A stretch of DNA of 64,000 nt from Siderastrea radians (taxonomy: Eukaryota; Cnidaria; Anthozoa; Scleractinia; Rhizangiidae). Shown piece by piece: positions 23,436 through 37,700 of this stretch (within the stretch, counting starts at the first letter, position 1; every line of letters begins with the position of its first letter). The translations under genes were made by a program, and so were the position numbers. A model generated the notes under the pieces. The model was not told the origin of the DNA. It did no database searches and saw nothing but the letters and a program-made list of their open reading frames with translations. The stretch spans positions 5,007,487 to 5,071,486 of the forward strand of contig OZ024896.1 in NCBI GenBank assembly GCA_964017195.1, read 5' to 3'.

Positions 23436-26400
23436 CTAGCGTTCTTCAACAAAAATAATCTCTTGTGGATAAAGTCCAATTGACTGTAATGATTCCGTTG
23501 TATCCAGCGCTGAAAGCTGTAATAGAAATATAGAATATAACTACAATGTTTCGTAACGCAAAGAGGAAACAAACCAAGTTTTGCAGAGAAAACACACGCG
23601 TTCTCACGCACAGTACAGACACTACGCTTTTTCAGAGCCTTTCTATTGAAACAAAGTTGTAAATGTGTTTGTTCAAAATGAAAAACCATACAAACATGTT
23701 TGCAACACCATGGAAGATTGTTGAATGTATCAGGTGACGACATCTATTGTCAGGACTCTTCAATTTTATGCAGTTTTCTAGCACGGCTATGCTATTGTAC
23801 ACAAGAACGTATTGGGTACCTATTTAATGATTCTGCTATAACCATATGATTGTATTCGCTACAGGACCCAGTTGTTCAAAGTAGCGTTGAGGTAAACAGA
23901 GAATTAGTGTCATCTTGAAGTCCAGTTTGATTTGAAGATAATTTCATTCTACACTTAAACTTCGACTATTTTAAAAATCTAAGTTGAAACGTAGGGCGGT
24001 TAAAACGCTTTTTTTACAAAAGAAACAAATCGTGTTGAAGATAATCGGCTTCTGAACAACTACGGGGGCGTTTCTCGAAAGTCCCGATAACTTTTCGGGC
24101 CCCGAAAGCTATTTTATGTGCGCGATGCTACATTAAAGACTCAAACTTTGTTGGTTTTAAAAGCTGAGCAATAAACTTCTAAGTTGATAAAAGAAGTCGG
24201 GCTGATATGCTGGCTAAAAACTACACCAACGTACTATAGATTTTGATTTTAAAATATAGCTCCAGGGGCCCGTTTCTCGAAAGTCCAGGTAACTTTTCGG
24301 GCCGGAGCTATATTTTAAAATCAAAATCTACAGAATGGTGGTGTAGCTTTTAGCCCACAAACCAGCTCGACTTGTTTCGTCGACATAGAATTTTACTTCT
24401 TAGCTTCAAAAACCAACAGAATTAGAATCTTTAAGGTAAATTTTACGCTCATAAAATAGCTTTCCGGGCCCGAAATGTTACCGGGACTTTCGAGAAACGG
24501 GCCCAAGGGCCAGAAGAGTTGGCAGTTATATAATTTGTTCCAATATGTCCGTCTAATCATACTTACATCTCTTCGGGGGAAATTTGTCACTACTTTATAT
24601 TCGCTTTCGAGAAAACCTTGCGTCTGAACAAATGTTAACACAACCTGCCAAATAAAAAGTACACAATTAACATCTGATGTTCAAACTTTCATGCATTAAA
24701 CAACGAGGACTGACGATTCAAATGAAAGCTACTACGCAGTACTTTCTACAATCTAAGCAGTCAGTATTAAAAACACCCTGACCTGCAGTGGGTTGCTAGC
24801 CAAGAATCTTCTTGTCACGCTGTCTCCGTTAGGAAGTCTAAACCGAAGGTTAGAAACGGGAGCTGTACACTCAGACCCAGGCTCCGATGGAAGGTGATCC
24901 ATCAGAGACAACCGTTGAGCCTAGAAACAAACAACGAAAGTAAGACAGGGAAATTGACTCGTGTGTGGTTCCTGGTAAACCTTTAATACTGGTTTTTCCT
25001 GTTTGTTTGGTTTAACTTTACAACGGTCTGTGACTGGTTAGCAAACTTCGGGCCACTTTCTTAACCACTAGGCCATTTCCGAATTGTCTTGTGCCTCTTT
25101 TTCAAAGCGAGGCCTCGTGCAAAACCTTTCATATGAAAATGAGTTTTATCTGCATGTGAATGAAAACTCATTTTCATATGAAAGGCTATGCACCAAGACT
25201 CGCTTTGAAAAAGAGGTACAAGACAACTCGGAAATGGCCTATTTGAAGCGAAATCCAGCGTGCCTTGCTCGCACAAGTTTCCCGCGCTTGCTACAATTTA
25301 CGTTTTCTCTTCGAACCAGAATGTAATAACCATGATCAGTGATTTTGAGTTGAACTTGAGCCAGTTAAACTGGCTAGTGTTTTACTCTGGTGCTGTTCGC
25401 AATCGTTTTTTTTTTTCAATTTTTCCCACGTGAAAACTGAAATTTGACAAAACTACCCTAGTCCCTTAAATAGGAAAAGAAAAGTTGGAGCTCAATTCAA
25501 CGCAGTAGGTGTAAATAAATGTATATACCTCTTTGAGCTGAGCTTCATGAAGCGCTTGCTCTTCATGTAGTTTTTTGGAGAGGATTTCTTCTTCCTCTTG
25601 TCGTCTCTTCTCTTCAGCCTATGTAAGAAAAGAAGTGAAAATAAAATAATAGTATGGTACATGTAAGTGTAGTTGACTTCCGTTTGAAACTACCCTTACA
25701 CTTCATGAGAGGTTCGTAGTTGTACGGGCTTGTAATAAAAATTATCACAACCCTAGAGCCTATTTCTCTAACTACTGTGTAGCAACGTCAGCAGTGAGGG
25801 CTCTGGTAAAGTGAATGAAATGTAAAAAAATCGCTCTTAATGTCGCATCTTGATTTACTACTACGCAAGAAACAAACTAAGCTCCCCCCCTCCCCCCCCC
25901 CCTCCATCAACACCACAACCCCCGTTTTATCTCCCAACAGGTGCTGGATATACTCCGATCTACTTCCTTAAGCACAGATGTTTATTGGTCGCATACAGTA
26001 ACTGTAAGTTAAATGCCTCCGCTTTAACGCATCTTGAAGCCAAAGTATCAGTAATGACAAGCCAGGAGACACGTGTGTTTCCAGTGTCTTTCAGTGCCTG
26101 GCAAGGAGCAAAGATAAGCCAGCTGAGAAAGCACAGTTTAACGTTTGGTGACGTCTGTGACACACATACCGACTACTCGAAGAAGTATACCTTTCTGCAA
26201 CGGGGGGGGGGGGGGGGAGGGAGGGGGTATTCAGAATCCTACCGGTTACATTACAGTGATAAGAGTACTAATGTGAAAAAGATCATACGAAGTAGTCCAG
26301 TTTCGAGTTCATCAAAAGCGCTGAATAAAAATGTTAACCCTTTAAGCCTCACTATTCTCCTCATGTTTTTTATGTTACTAGTTGTGAGAATTTGATAAAA

Positions 26401-27019
26401 AATCAAGACATTTGATCATTGGTGATCATTTCCTTTATTCTCAGGACCTGTATGTTTGATCAGCTATTGTAACGTTATTATTCTGTGACTCTGTTGTTTT
26501 TCCTCAGTTGCCCTGAGGAAGGTTTTCAAATAAAACCGAAATATTGGCCAAGATTCATTTTCCAGTTATGAGAATATTGTATACGGTTTTTCTGGAACAA
26601 AATGACTTAAAAGGATGTTCTACATTGATTTGATCAGCTAGTGATGTCGTAAGGAGAAATTAGATGGGTTGAAGAAGCATTTACTGGGTGAGTCTCAATC
26701 TGAAGCAAAATATGCACATACCAGCAGGAAAGTACTGAATCCTAAAGTAAAGCAAAACAGAAAGTGTAAATAAAACAAAACAGAGAGTGTAAATAGTTCA
26801 TCTTCTCATTGGCATTCGTGAATAGTTTCCCTCAGATTGAGACTAGCCCAGAACAAATGTATCTTTTGGCCTTTCATTTGGCGATCTTGGTGAATTCGAA
26901 TCTGGACTATTTTCTCAACCTTTATTTTGTCCACCAACCTTTGCTTGGTCTTGTCGGAGCGAAGCCTGGTACGCCTCATCTTGTTCTCTCTTCACCAGTT
27001 CCCTAGCTTCTCTTTCCTC
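23436..27019 (-). CDS. FAF1: FAF1 exons for coiled coil and C-terminal UBX domain
   Basis: Exons 26939-27019 and 25529-25618 give the charged coiled coil (EEREARELVKREQDEAYQAS, then EKRRQEEEEILSKKLHEEQA). Exons 24783-24920, 24567-24644 and 23436-23516 give the UBX domain: LRFRLPNGDSVTRRFLASN, VVLTFVQTQGFLESEYKVVT, NFPRRD, SLQSIGLYPQEIIFVEER and stop. The FPR motif that inserts into the p97/VCP N-domain is intact. The final exon of 81 bp was located by joining phase 0 after PRRD; it starts at an acceptor following TATTACAG. The stop codon is at 23436-23438. Confidence 0.93.
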
Positions 27020-30000
27020 CTGGAAAAAACACAATCACGTGACAGTTGACGACTGGATTATTTAAAGATGCACATACACAGGGCAGGTAGGTAAAGCCAC
27101 AGGCTTGTCACACAGCCGGTATTTCCACTCATTCTGGATGTGGAACACTTCTCAACCATGCTACCAAGCGTGGTTTATACTGTGGTTAAATCTATTTGAA
27201 ATTATCGCATCATCCCAGCGACAAACACTAAATGTAAAATAAAGTCACATTAAAATATCGTGTGTCCTTCCGTATTTTTTATTATAACTTAAATACCCGA
27301 TGGGTTCAATTTACAGTAATAATACTAAAGCGAGCACTGAATGAGTTGATTGACTGCTGGAATGTGAGTCATTCAAACTTCTCCCCTACCCACTAAGGGG
27401 GCGACGAAGATCAAGAACCTGAGACAGTGATAATGGCCAAACTCAGTCGCAATACTGCGACCATCTGACGCTTTCCCCACTCCCTCCTTAAAACAATGCA
27501 CTTTTCCTGACGTGAGTACATTGTTTGAAAATTAAAAATTTCTTCTTTGTTTTCTTAAAAACAAAACGTAAAATAAATGTTCGGTTACCTCCTCCCTAAT
27601 TTCAACGTCCATAGCTTGTTGGAATGTCTCGTGTGCGCTCATTAGTCCCGTCATAAGCTCATCAAGGGTAACTGAACCTAAAAACGCAAGAATACAACAA
27701 TAATTTGATGTACCATTAATCACACAGTACACTGAACGCTCGCAAACTGACATGCTTAGCACTACGCGACATCCATCGCTCTACAAGGCCAAACAGGAGC
27801 AAGTCGTGAATACGACAGAAGACATTTCACGTCAAGGAACGTGTTAATTTTGGGGGCGACCTGGGACAAGTGATTTTCAATTAAATTGTCGTCGTCTTAA
27901 TTCAGTCGAGCAAGAGAAACCTGCTAACTTGTGTTTTCCATTTCATAATCAGACAAGATTAAACCTGTCTGACAACTGAATCAAACACGATTGAAGCACT
28001 TACGTGTATTCTGGTTGGCTCACTGCCTTGTTTGCAGCCAGCGCGATTACTATGGAACTGTTGAAAACCACTCTAAACAAGAACATATTACTTAAAAAGA
28101 CATTAGGTAAGCCTACTTTACCTTGAAGAACTGAACATATCTCCATTGCTGATCTATTTCTCAACCCAACTATGAGTAAGGGATACTGCTCGGCGCCAAA
28201 GCCCCGGACCGTGCTGGCAGCCACACTGCCAAAGTGCTGTGTCACCATGTCTAATAATCTGGAATGGAGTGAAACATTTTTATTGGGTATAAAGGATATG
28301 TGCAAGAGAGAAAGGCACGGACAGGAAAGTGTTTAAGACAGCATTAAACGAGAACAAGTTGACAGCACTTGAGATTTTGAGGCCAAACAAGTAGGCAAAT
28401 TTCCAATCAAGGAAAAGTGGTCCATATTTAATTTGACTTAACAAGGCAAGATGTCAACATCAACTACAGTACATCTTTACTGACATTTTGTTTCTTGATA
28501 CAAATGCCCACCTATAGACATTTCAGTCCTAACAGTATGCAGGACGTTTGTCACATGAAACTAGTTTAATGGCCTTAGCTCCCACGAGTCTCCTGTAGCT
28601 CAGTGGTAGAGCATCTGGACAAGTAACCAGAAGGTCATAGGTTTGAGTCCTGTTGGGACAACTCGGATTTTTTTTCCGAGTCGCCTGTGTCACTAACAGA
28701 ATAAAAACATCTTTCTCATTTTGTTTCTTGTTTCACGTGCGCACTTCTCCGAGCTTGGCGCTATTTGGCTGTCCTACGATTTGACTTCGGAATCTGATTG
28801 CTTCATTTGCCTACAAATTTGCATCTGTTCTAACTGGCCAGATGTCATACCCACACAGCCTAGTACCCAGGCGTTCTCTTCTCGCTCACACGACTTGGCG
28901 CGAAATTTTGTGACGTCATCGAATGGCATACATTCGGTGACGTCACGACATTTCGCACGAAGTCGAGTCAAGTGGGCAGGAGGAGAACGCCTGGGTACTA
29001 GGCTGATACCACAGTATTACAACAGCCATTAGAGAAATACGGCCTGTAAGCAAGGCCTCAAAAAGTTCTGCCACATTATTAGAAGAAGTTAAACACACAT
29101 GTATGTTTTTTTTGTGTGAGCCGGAAGGAAGGCTTTCTCTGTGTTACCACCGATGCTCTTAATTAATTAATTAATTTATTTATTTACCAGTTAAGTCTTC
29201 ACTCTTAACAGAGTATTGCAGACTGCTTTAAATAATAAAAATTACAACAAACAAAACAACAACAACAAGAAGAACAATTGCCTTCACATGATTAAAGGAC
29301 ACCAATTCGATTAAACATTTTGAATCAGCGAAGTGACTTGATAATTTCAGCATCTAGAAGTACTTGAACTAAGGCCTACGTTATCCATGCTAACCCACCC
29401 TCGCTACAATTACTTTGCAGTTGTAGTGACAGACGCTCTACTGTTTTACACATACCTTGTTCTGTTAGTGTCATGTGTCATGTCCCACGCCCAGACAACA
29501 AAGTTACCACTGATGTAGTTTATGATGGTCTCCGAGCAAATCAGTTGACTAAAAGATACAAAAAAAGAAAATGAAAGTTACAGTAAAATGACAGATACAG
29601 TACATGCATAATTACGCATGCGCTAAGCACTTGTTTCATCTCCTTACTGCAAGTTGCATTTTGCATCAGCTTGAAAAGACAAAGACAAATTTGTATCGAT
29701 GGAAGCCTTTAAAGTATTGTTCAGTTTTGTTCAGAATGGTTATTCTAGTGCTCGGAAATTATTAACAAGAGTGCTCAGCTAAGGATGCCCAGGATGGCAA
29801 TGGATTTCAACTCGAAAACATCGGATGGACTTTCTCAAGTTCTTCCCTTGTGTCTTAAAAATCGATAAAAAAAATGATCGTGACTCGCTCTTCCTTTGAA
29901 AATTCACTTAACACTTAATAGTGTCCCCTTGTTGGCCTGTAAGAAATGCTTGTTTAAGTAAGGTAGTTAGAAGTAAATTTAACAAATTTTTGACCAAAAG

Positions 30001-31746
30001 GCTGGAAAATCTTTATGACTTTGCTCCTTCAAGAAGAAAAGCGTAATGTAGCGCTCAAAGATTACAGTAGCAAAAATGATTCAGAAGAAAAAGATCAAAT
30101 ACAAGGAGTCAAATCATTTCATACAGGCACTGAAAGGCAAGGAACGCTAAAAGACTTGGCCAGTTGTCTAAAGGCCAGAAGGGTCTCTGTAAAAATAATA
30201 AAGTTTTTCTTGATATCCAGATAAAGATGAATAAACATCAATTAAAAGCCAAAAGTTGCTGTTTTTTTTTCTTACCTACAAAATACATTGGTTAATATGC
30301 TGCCGTCATGATGAAGGTATATGAGCAAAGGTCTTCTCTGAAATCAAAAATAAGTAAATAAACAAACAAAAAACAAGAAACGAAAAGGTCTGAACCTGAA
30401 AGGTAACGACCCTTTTCTTTAGTTACTTTGGAGGGTTCGGCCCAGACGGGGAGTTAAAATTCATTATGTGCAACATACATCATCCCACTAAGGGACGGCG
30501 GACCATTAGAAGAGGGGGGGGGGGGGGACGAAGTACAAAAAAAATCTTGCAGGGGAAAATTGAGTGAAAAAAAATCATGCACAGCGAGTAGCCTACAAGG
30601 GAAATGTTAACGGAAAAAAATTCGTGCAGCTCGAAAATCCCCCTCCGCCGCAATAACTATTCCAATGGTGCGTCCCTTATCTGAGTAAAACAAACAATAG
30701 AGCAAACATACATACAATTCTTATTTACAAGGTAATTAATATAAGAATTTTTGTATTTGCAGTCTAAGTCCATACATTATTGGCAGTTTTAATGCTAGAA
30801 GGCAGACAACGTTTTTGGATGAAGTCATCTCTGATGTCGGAGTTTTAAAACGGGATGAACTCCCGAGGTGTGACCACTGAAATAAAAGCGATTGAAGAGT
30901 ATTTTCCAGCACATGGTGCTGTTTATTGATCTGCACAAGGTAGATATACCTCCTACATCTGTGGATAAAATCCTAAAGTGTGACCATTCAAATGAAAGCT
31001 ACTGAGCAGTACTTTCCTGTGGTACTGTTTATTATGCTGTACAAGGTGGTTCTAACTTTTGAGTCTGTGGATGAAATCCTAAAGTGTGACCATTCAAATG
31101 AAAGCTACTGAGCAGTACTTTCCTGTGGTACTGTTTATTATGCTGTACAAGGTGGTTCTAACTTTTGAGTCTGTGGATGAAATCCTAAAGTGTGACCATT
31201 CAAATGAAAGCTACTGGGCAGTACATTCCCGTGGTGTCGTTTGTTATGCTGTACAAGGTGGTTCTAACTTTTGAGTCTGTGGATAAAATCCTAAAGTGTG
31301 ACTATTCAAATGAAAGCTACTGGGCAGTACTTTCCCGTGGTGTCGATTATTATTCTGTACAAGGTGGTTCTAACTTTTGAGTCTGTGGATGAAATCCTGA
31401 AGTGTGACTATTCAAATGAAAGCTACTGGGCAGTACTTTCCCGTGGTGTCGATTATTATTCTGTACAAGGTGGTTCTAACTTTTGAGTCTGTGGATGAAA
31501 TCCTGAAGTGTGTCCATTCAAATGTAAGCTAGTACTTTCCTGTGGTGGTGTTTATTTTGCTGTACAAGGTGATTCTCGCTTTTGAGTCTGTGGATGAAAT
31601 CCTCAAGTGTGACCATTCAAATAAAAGCTGCTGAGCAGTACTTTGCTGTGGTACTGTTTACTACGCTGTACAAGGTGGTTTTAACTTTTGAATCCGTGGA
31701 CGCAATCCTAAAGTGTGACCTTTCAAATTCTTCATAATAACCCAAA

Positions 31747-31785
<39 letters not shown>

Positions 31786-34700
31786 TTTATTACTTAATAT
31801 TGTGCAAATTAACATAAATACATGATCAAATGCGCATTACAAATATAACGAATAGGAAATGTATATGTTTCTGCCATTAAAATTAATTAAAAAGAGAGTA
31901 AAATTTATGTACACCTATATAGAGTTAAAAATTATATGCAAGTCTAAAATAGTGAGTCTTCAACTGTCCCTTAAAAAAATGAAAAGCTACTGAGCAGTGC
32001 TTTCCTGTGGTACTGTTAGCTTGTTGGTATTTTTCAAATTGCCAATTGGCACTTTAATGAGTGTTGAGATGGGGCACTATTAATATTGGTAATTGGACTG
32101 AGTGGAGCACAATTCAGGAAATAATTGGGCGAGCAATTTTAAAGCGGCCGAGCGCGTAGCGCGAGGACGATTTAAAATTACAACCACGATTACCACTGAA
32201 TTGTACGACACGAAGTCCAGTTACCAATTAATCGTATTTATAACAAAATGCGAGATTAGAAAATCTACATGCCCTTCAGGGATATATTTTTAATTATTTT
32301 TTTTTTTGTAATTTGTTTATTTTTTTTGCAACAACACAATACAGTACTTACGATACATTACCTACAGTCACTTAACTTACAAAAAGCATTACAGTACTTA
32401 CAAACATTACTTACAGTAACTTACTTACAACACACGTTACATTACTTACAATATATTACTTACAATAGCTTGATTACTGTACACGTTACGTTATATTTTT
32501 AATTATTAGTTTTGCAAGTGGTGGAGAAACAGCTATGTAAAGAACCCATTTCAGTGCACCTGATTGACGCACGTGCAGCGCAGTTGTCTGATTACAGCTA
32601 TCCAATTACAAAAACTTCAAATTGGACAGCTGTAATTGGACACCCATGTGATCACCCCCAATTACGTATCAAATAGGAGCGTGGAGAACCAATAACATCG
32701 AGCATTTTGTTATAGATACGGTTAGGGATAAAATTGTCAAACCGTACCTCTTTAGCTGATGCCCCAGCAGCTTCTTTTATCGCTTCAGTGAGTGGTCCCA
32801 TGTAGAAGTGAGGGTGTGTTTCACCGTACCTGAGGATAGTGCATTAAAAAATACAACTAAAGCAAAAAAATGCAAGCATGTTGCAATACAGGTGTATTTT
32901 TTGGTGAGCAAACGATATATACAGCAAGGCCATCTTGGATTTTGCAAATCCAACATGGCAGCTACAATTACTCGAGATTCTGGCATTCGCGTGCCTTCGG
33001 AAAACGCCTGCATTGCAGGCTAAGTTTTTGCTAAATTTGAAACCCATGACTAGGAAGATTCAACCAACGTTAACATGGTAGAAACAAATTAACTTATCTG
33101 ACAAGCTTAAGTGCCATCTACAGCTCTGGGTACCTTTGCTAAGTAGGGAGTGTGAATGACGTTTAATGACCATGTGACCATAGGTGTTGGTATCAAGTAT
33201 CTTGGTGTATCACTGGGAGCTTGTACCCCCTATTTCGGTTGACAGTGGGGCTACATTTTCGAGAAAGGTAGCAAGAACATACAGAAAGCATACATGTCTT
33301 TCAAACCTTTGGATCATGAAAAGGTACCTTGTTTCTAATACTGAAGGAAGAAGATAAAGAAACAATGTATTTGCCAGTGCGGGAATGATGTCTATTCTTA
33401 GGGATCTATGAGTTGTATGTCCACTGAAAGATTTCCCCCTGAGTTGATGGAAACTCCTTCTGAGGAGGTATGGTACCAGGACTTAATTAAACCATCTCTC
33501 CTCCAATCTTGGGTTTGACACACAACTCATGAGCCGCAGTACGTCACACCAACTCCTTAATTGCCCCAAATGAAAATTACAGGATCGTTGAAAAAGAACT
33601 ACATAAAGGAAGATATTGAGGAAGCCCAAAGAAACCATGAGGTTTAAACAGCTTGGGCTTCCTCAACTACAAAGATTAATAGAACAACAATGGCAAAATA
33701 GGCAATGGCATTTTCTTATGACTTCACATACATGCAGAACCTAATAATGTACATGTGTTGTCTCACCTTTCTTCAAACTGGCTTGTAAACTTGACTAAAT
33801 TCTCTGCAGTGTCCATACAATCATTTTCCACTAAAATGAAAACATGATGCAATTACATGCATAGGGTTAGAACGGCATGGAATTCAGGGATGGGTTGCAT
33901 ACTAAGGTCAGGGACATTAAGTAGTAAACATTTTTTACAGGACTCAGCCTCTGATGTACCGCTCGAAATTATTGGTGCATAAGCACGCGGCGAAACCTCA
34001 TCCACCGCCATTTTGTTTTCCTCGAATTTGCCGCGGTGGGACGAAAACTGCAACCTCGGTGAGGATGAAAGCGACCGAACACCGCGGCTGACTTGACGCG
34101 GCAATGCCTCGGTAACCAAACAATAGTGGCTAATTTCTATTGTTTGGCATTGTTTATACTTTATCTCACTAATATTCTCAAAGGAGCAAATAGACAAAAG
34201 GTTAGCAGTATAATTTCACAAGATTACGCTTCGTGATAAAACCGATTTCGGACTCGATCGTGTACTGTCATGCCGGCTTGGCATTGCAGGTGTTTTTATC
34301 ACCAAGTGCAATTATAAATAAAGAACTTTAAAGATCGTGTTTTTATTGGTATTAGATCGTTTAAGGAGAGCTATGAGCAAGCCGATGTATTTAAATGTTT
34401 TTCGAGCAAGCCGGTAGTCCGTGCGATACAACACGAGAGGTTCTTGTTTCAGACTTTGCAAGATGCCACAATCATGCACAATCACAATAGAATGGATTGT
34501 CGGGCAGCCGCAAGCAAACTTCGAGCGAACGAACAGAAGCTGACACGTTCAATAGTAAAGTAAAACATGTTCTTTATTTTAAAAAAAAACAGTTTTAGTC
34601 GGCAAACACATGACTATGTGTTGCCAACCGTTGCGTGAATAATTTGCGTGCCGAATGCGACGTAAGCTAAAATTTTCAGAATTGAAATATGCCTTCGCCA

Positions 34701-37700
34701 TACTCAAACATGCCGTCAAAAGCGAAACTGCTGAATGTAACTTGAACTAAAAAGCGAAAGTTATGATGTTAGAAAGAGAATTAGAGTAAAATAGCAAGTT
34801 TTTTCCTGAGATTATTTTTAGTTCACAGAGCATTGCACTGAATTTGAATTTGCATACTGTGAGTCTCAAAATAAATTGTGCGAGCGATGTGGGAACAAAT
34901 CGAACCTTTCTAGATCTTTTGCGCACTTAATCCTTTGATGATAATCGAAATAGTAAATGAAACGCATGTTGAAACTCAAAGACAATGCCAACTGTAAAAG
35001 AATTTGTAAGAAATAGCGATATATAGCTATGATATCCGTTTTATTTCTTCTAGCTGTTGCAAATGGCACGAGTTTCCATTTCTTTCTTCGACTAACGTTA
35101 GCGTTCGGAAAAAGTGCTCAGAAGTCACGGTTTGTGAATCACGGTAAAAGCAATAATCATCTGAAATCTAACACATCATAAAATCATTGGCGCACGACGT
35201 CTCGCCTATTGAAGTTAATTAATCTTTGAAACAAAGGAAACAAAAGGCTATTCAAACACCACCGCGTCCTATTCTTTACCGCGGTATTTTTGACCGCAAA
35301 AAACCGAGGTAAAACCGGAGTTTTCAGAGAAGTTAGATGAGGTTTTCCCGAGGTCAAACGGGAGATACAAACTGCGATTCCACCGCGGCAGTATCGCAGA
35401 AAATGCATCAATACTTTCGAGCGGTACGGTAAGGTCAGGGACATTAAGTAGTAAACATTTTTTACAGGACTCAGCCTCTGATGTGAGCCGCCACAACCAA
35501 CTTGTTATGCAACTCGTCCCAAACATGGCTGTGATACAAAAACAATGCATAAAAAAAGTTTCATGGCACCATTAATTAACATTTCGGCACAAATTGCAAC
35601 AACATTCTTTTCCAAGATGGTATTCCCTAAATTATGAAATAAAGGGGATAGTTTCTAAAGAAACTGTGGTGCTGCATTGATCAGTGGGGAAGCGAAACAC
35701 AAAACTTTGGATTTATCAACTGAGTTGAAAAGGTACACTGGCCACCGTAAAGAGATGGAAAGCTGACGCTTCGAGCGTTTGCCCTTTGTCAAAGCAAAGG
35801 GCTAATGCTCAAAACATCAGCTTTCAATCTCTTTATGGTGGTCAATTTACCTTATCAACTCAGTTGATAAATCCAAAGTTTTGTGTTCCCTCAATTATGC
35901 CTTTTTTTCTTGTCTAAGATCACAACAAGCCAATGCAGAGCCTAGTGTAGCCTTAAATGACCGATTCTTCAATCTTCAGATCGAAAGTCTGATAGAGGGA
36001 CTGAAGGGCTAACCACTGCACCATTCCGGCTGCATGGACACTTTAAAAGGACAATTTAATATTACTAATGGGAATGAACAGAACATAACATAACAGTACT
36101 TACACATGACAAATGACAATGACCATCACAGTGAAGATTTCAGCTTAAACAGCTAAAAAAGAACAACCTGAAAAAATTCAGGCTCCAATGAGATTCACTG
36201 AAGCCCATGGCTGTGCGATACCGGTGCAGTGCTCTAACCAACTGAGCTATCAAACATCTGGCATCAGTATTGCAGGGTAATGGTTTCCAATCCTGTTTAA
36301 CCCTGAATTTTTTCAGGTTCTTCTTTTTCAACTGCTTACCTGTATTTCACTGCGATGATCCTCATCATCTGTTATTTCATCCACAGTTCATATATCTCAC
36401 TCTTCAGTATGTTCACGCTTGTACTTACACATTTCGCTTATTTGTCTTCTAGGAACTGACATGTCGCAAAACATGTCGTCATCATCCACATGAAAAGATG
36501 GATCTTCATTATCGCTACTGTCATCATTTGCATCCATATCTACATCTACATGTCTCGTCTTTGAGGTACCAGCCTGACAAAGAAATTGAGCATGTCCAGT
36601 TCAAATTTACCAACAGTTTGAGCTACAAGTTTGAAAATAAGCCTCTTATTTGACATTTTAATTATTAATTGTAAAGTTTTGTTCACAAGGCAGGCACTTT
36701 AGTTGGTAGAATTTCGTAATGCAGGTTAAGTTATAGTTTGCACTTTGTTGATGTCAGATTACATGTCGTTCAGTAATAAGCTTGTTTACCAGCTGAGTGT
36801 TATGCAGCCTTTTCTTATAATTATCGCTAGAGATAACGTGTGGTTCCAGAAAATATCCATATCCCCCCCCCCCCCACGGATGGTTTTTTTGGTTTGAACC
36901 CCCACCCCTCTGGAAATTCCAGTTAAGCTCCAAACTTTTCTTTAAAACCCACCCCCTAGGAATTTCCATTGACCATTCATGGGGTGGGTCTGGATATTTT
37001 CCGGTTCTGCAGAATTCCAGTAACATGTGCGGAAGGCAATAGAACATTTGCTGCACTTCATACATGTAGCTCAGTTTACAGTCTGAGCAATTACCTCATA
37101 ACATCATAATGTATGGCTTTTAGTCAAAACGGGAACTGGGAGGCGGGGGGGGGGGGGGGGGGTGAAAGGAAAGAGTGCTACTGGACATTTCATGACCTCA
37201 GGTCATATTTACAGTGCACAAAAAAAGGAAATAGAAGGCTGGGGTTCCCTAAGTGGCTCCCCACCCCCCCCCCTCCCAGGCACAACCCCTATGTTGTTAC
37301 CTTTTTGGAGTCAGGTGAGATATCCTCTTCACTTCTTTTCATTGTTAAACTGTGTACTGGGAATGACAGATTAGCTTCTGCAAGGGACATCTGAAATTCA
37401 TACAAAACCACATAGTAAATTTGTAACATACAGTACTTGTAAAAAAGTTCACATTTGAAAATTAAAAACAAATATAAAGTTTTTTCTTAATCATATATAA
37501 AATTTATGCCTTATCATTGTTAGTATCAAAAGCAAAGTCAAACAGTACAATTATATTGAACAGCCCTCTACCATATAGACAATGATAGTAGATGTTACCA
37601 TTCTTTTTAGAATGTGAATAAAATAGAAATCAAAACTATTGAACATACTTTCCCCTGATACTGTTTATTATTATAATGTACAAGCTGGCTTTAACCTTGG

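Noticed and set aside
24393..24420. FEAKK plus stop, similar to the end of vertebrate FAF1
   Set aside because: It lies in a foldback element, is out of context after PRRD, and the true last exon was found at 23436-23516 with the full UBX ending.
28594..28662. A functional tRNA gene
   Set aside because: The anticodon loop has eight bases and lacks T33, the acceptor stem is mismatched and a SINE body follows; it is a SINE head.
30500..30660. CRISPR-like or satellite array near the 106-bp repeat
   Set aside because: Only homopolymer G and A-rich sequence; no regular spacing, and the host is a eukaryote.
31086..31486. Three overlapping 62-codon open frames with similar sequence
   Set aside because: They are offset by exactly 106 bp and are generated by the tandem repeat.
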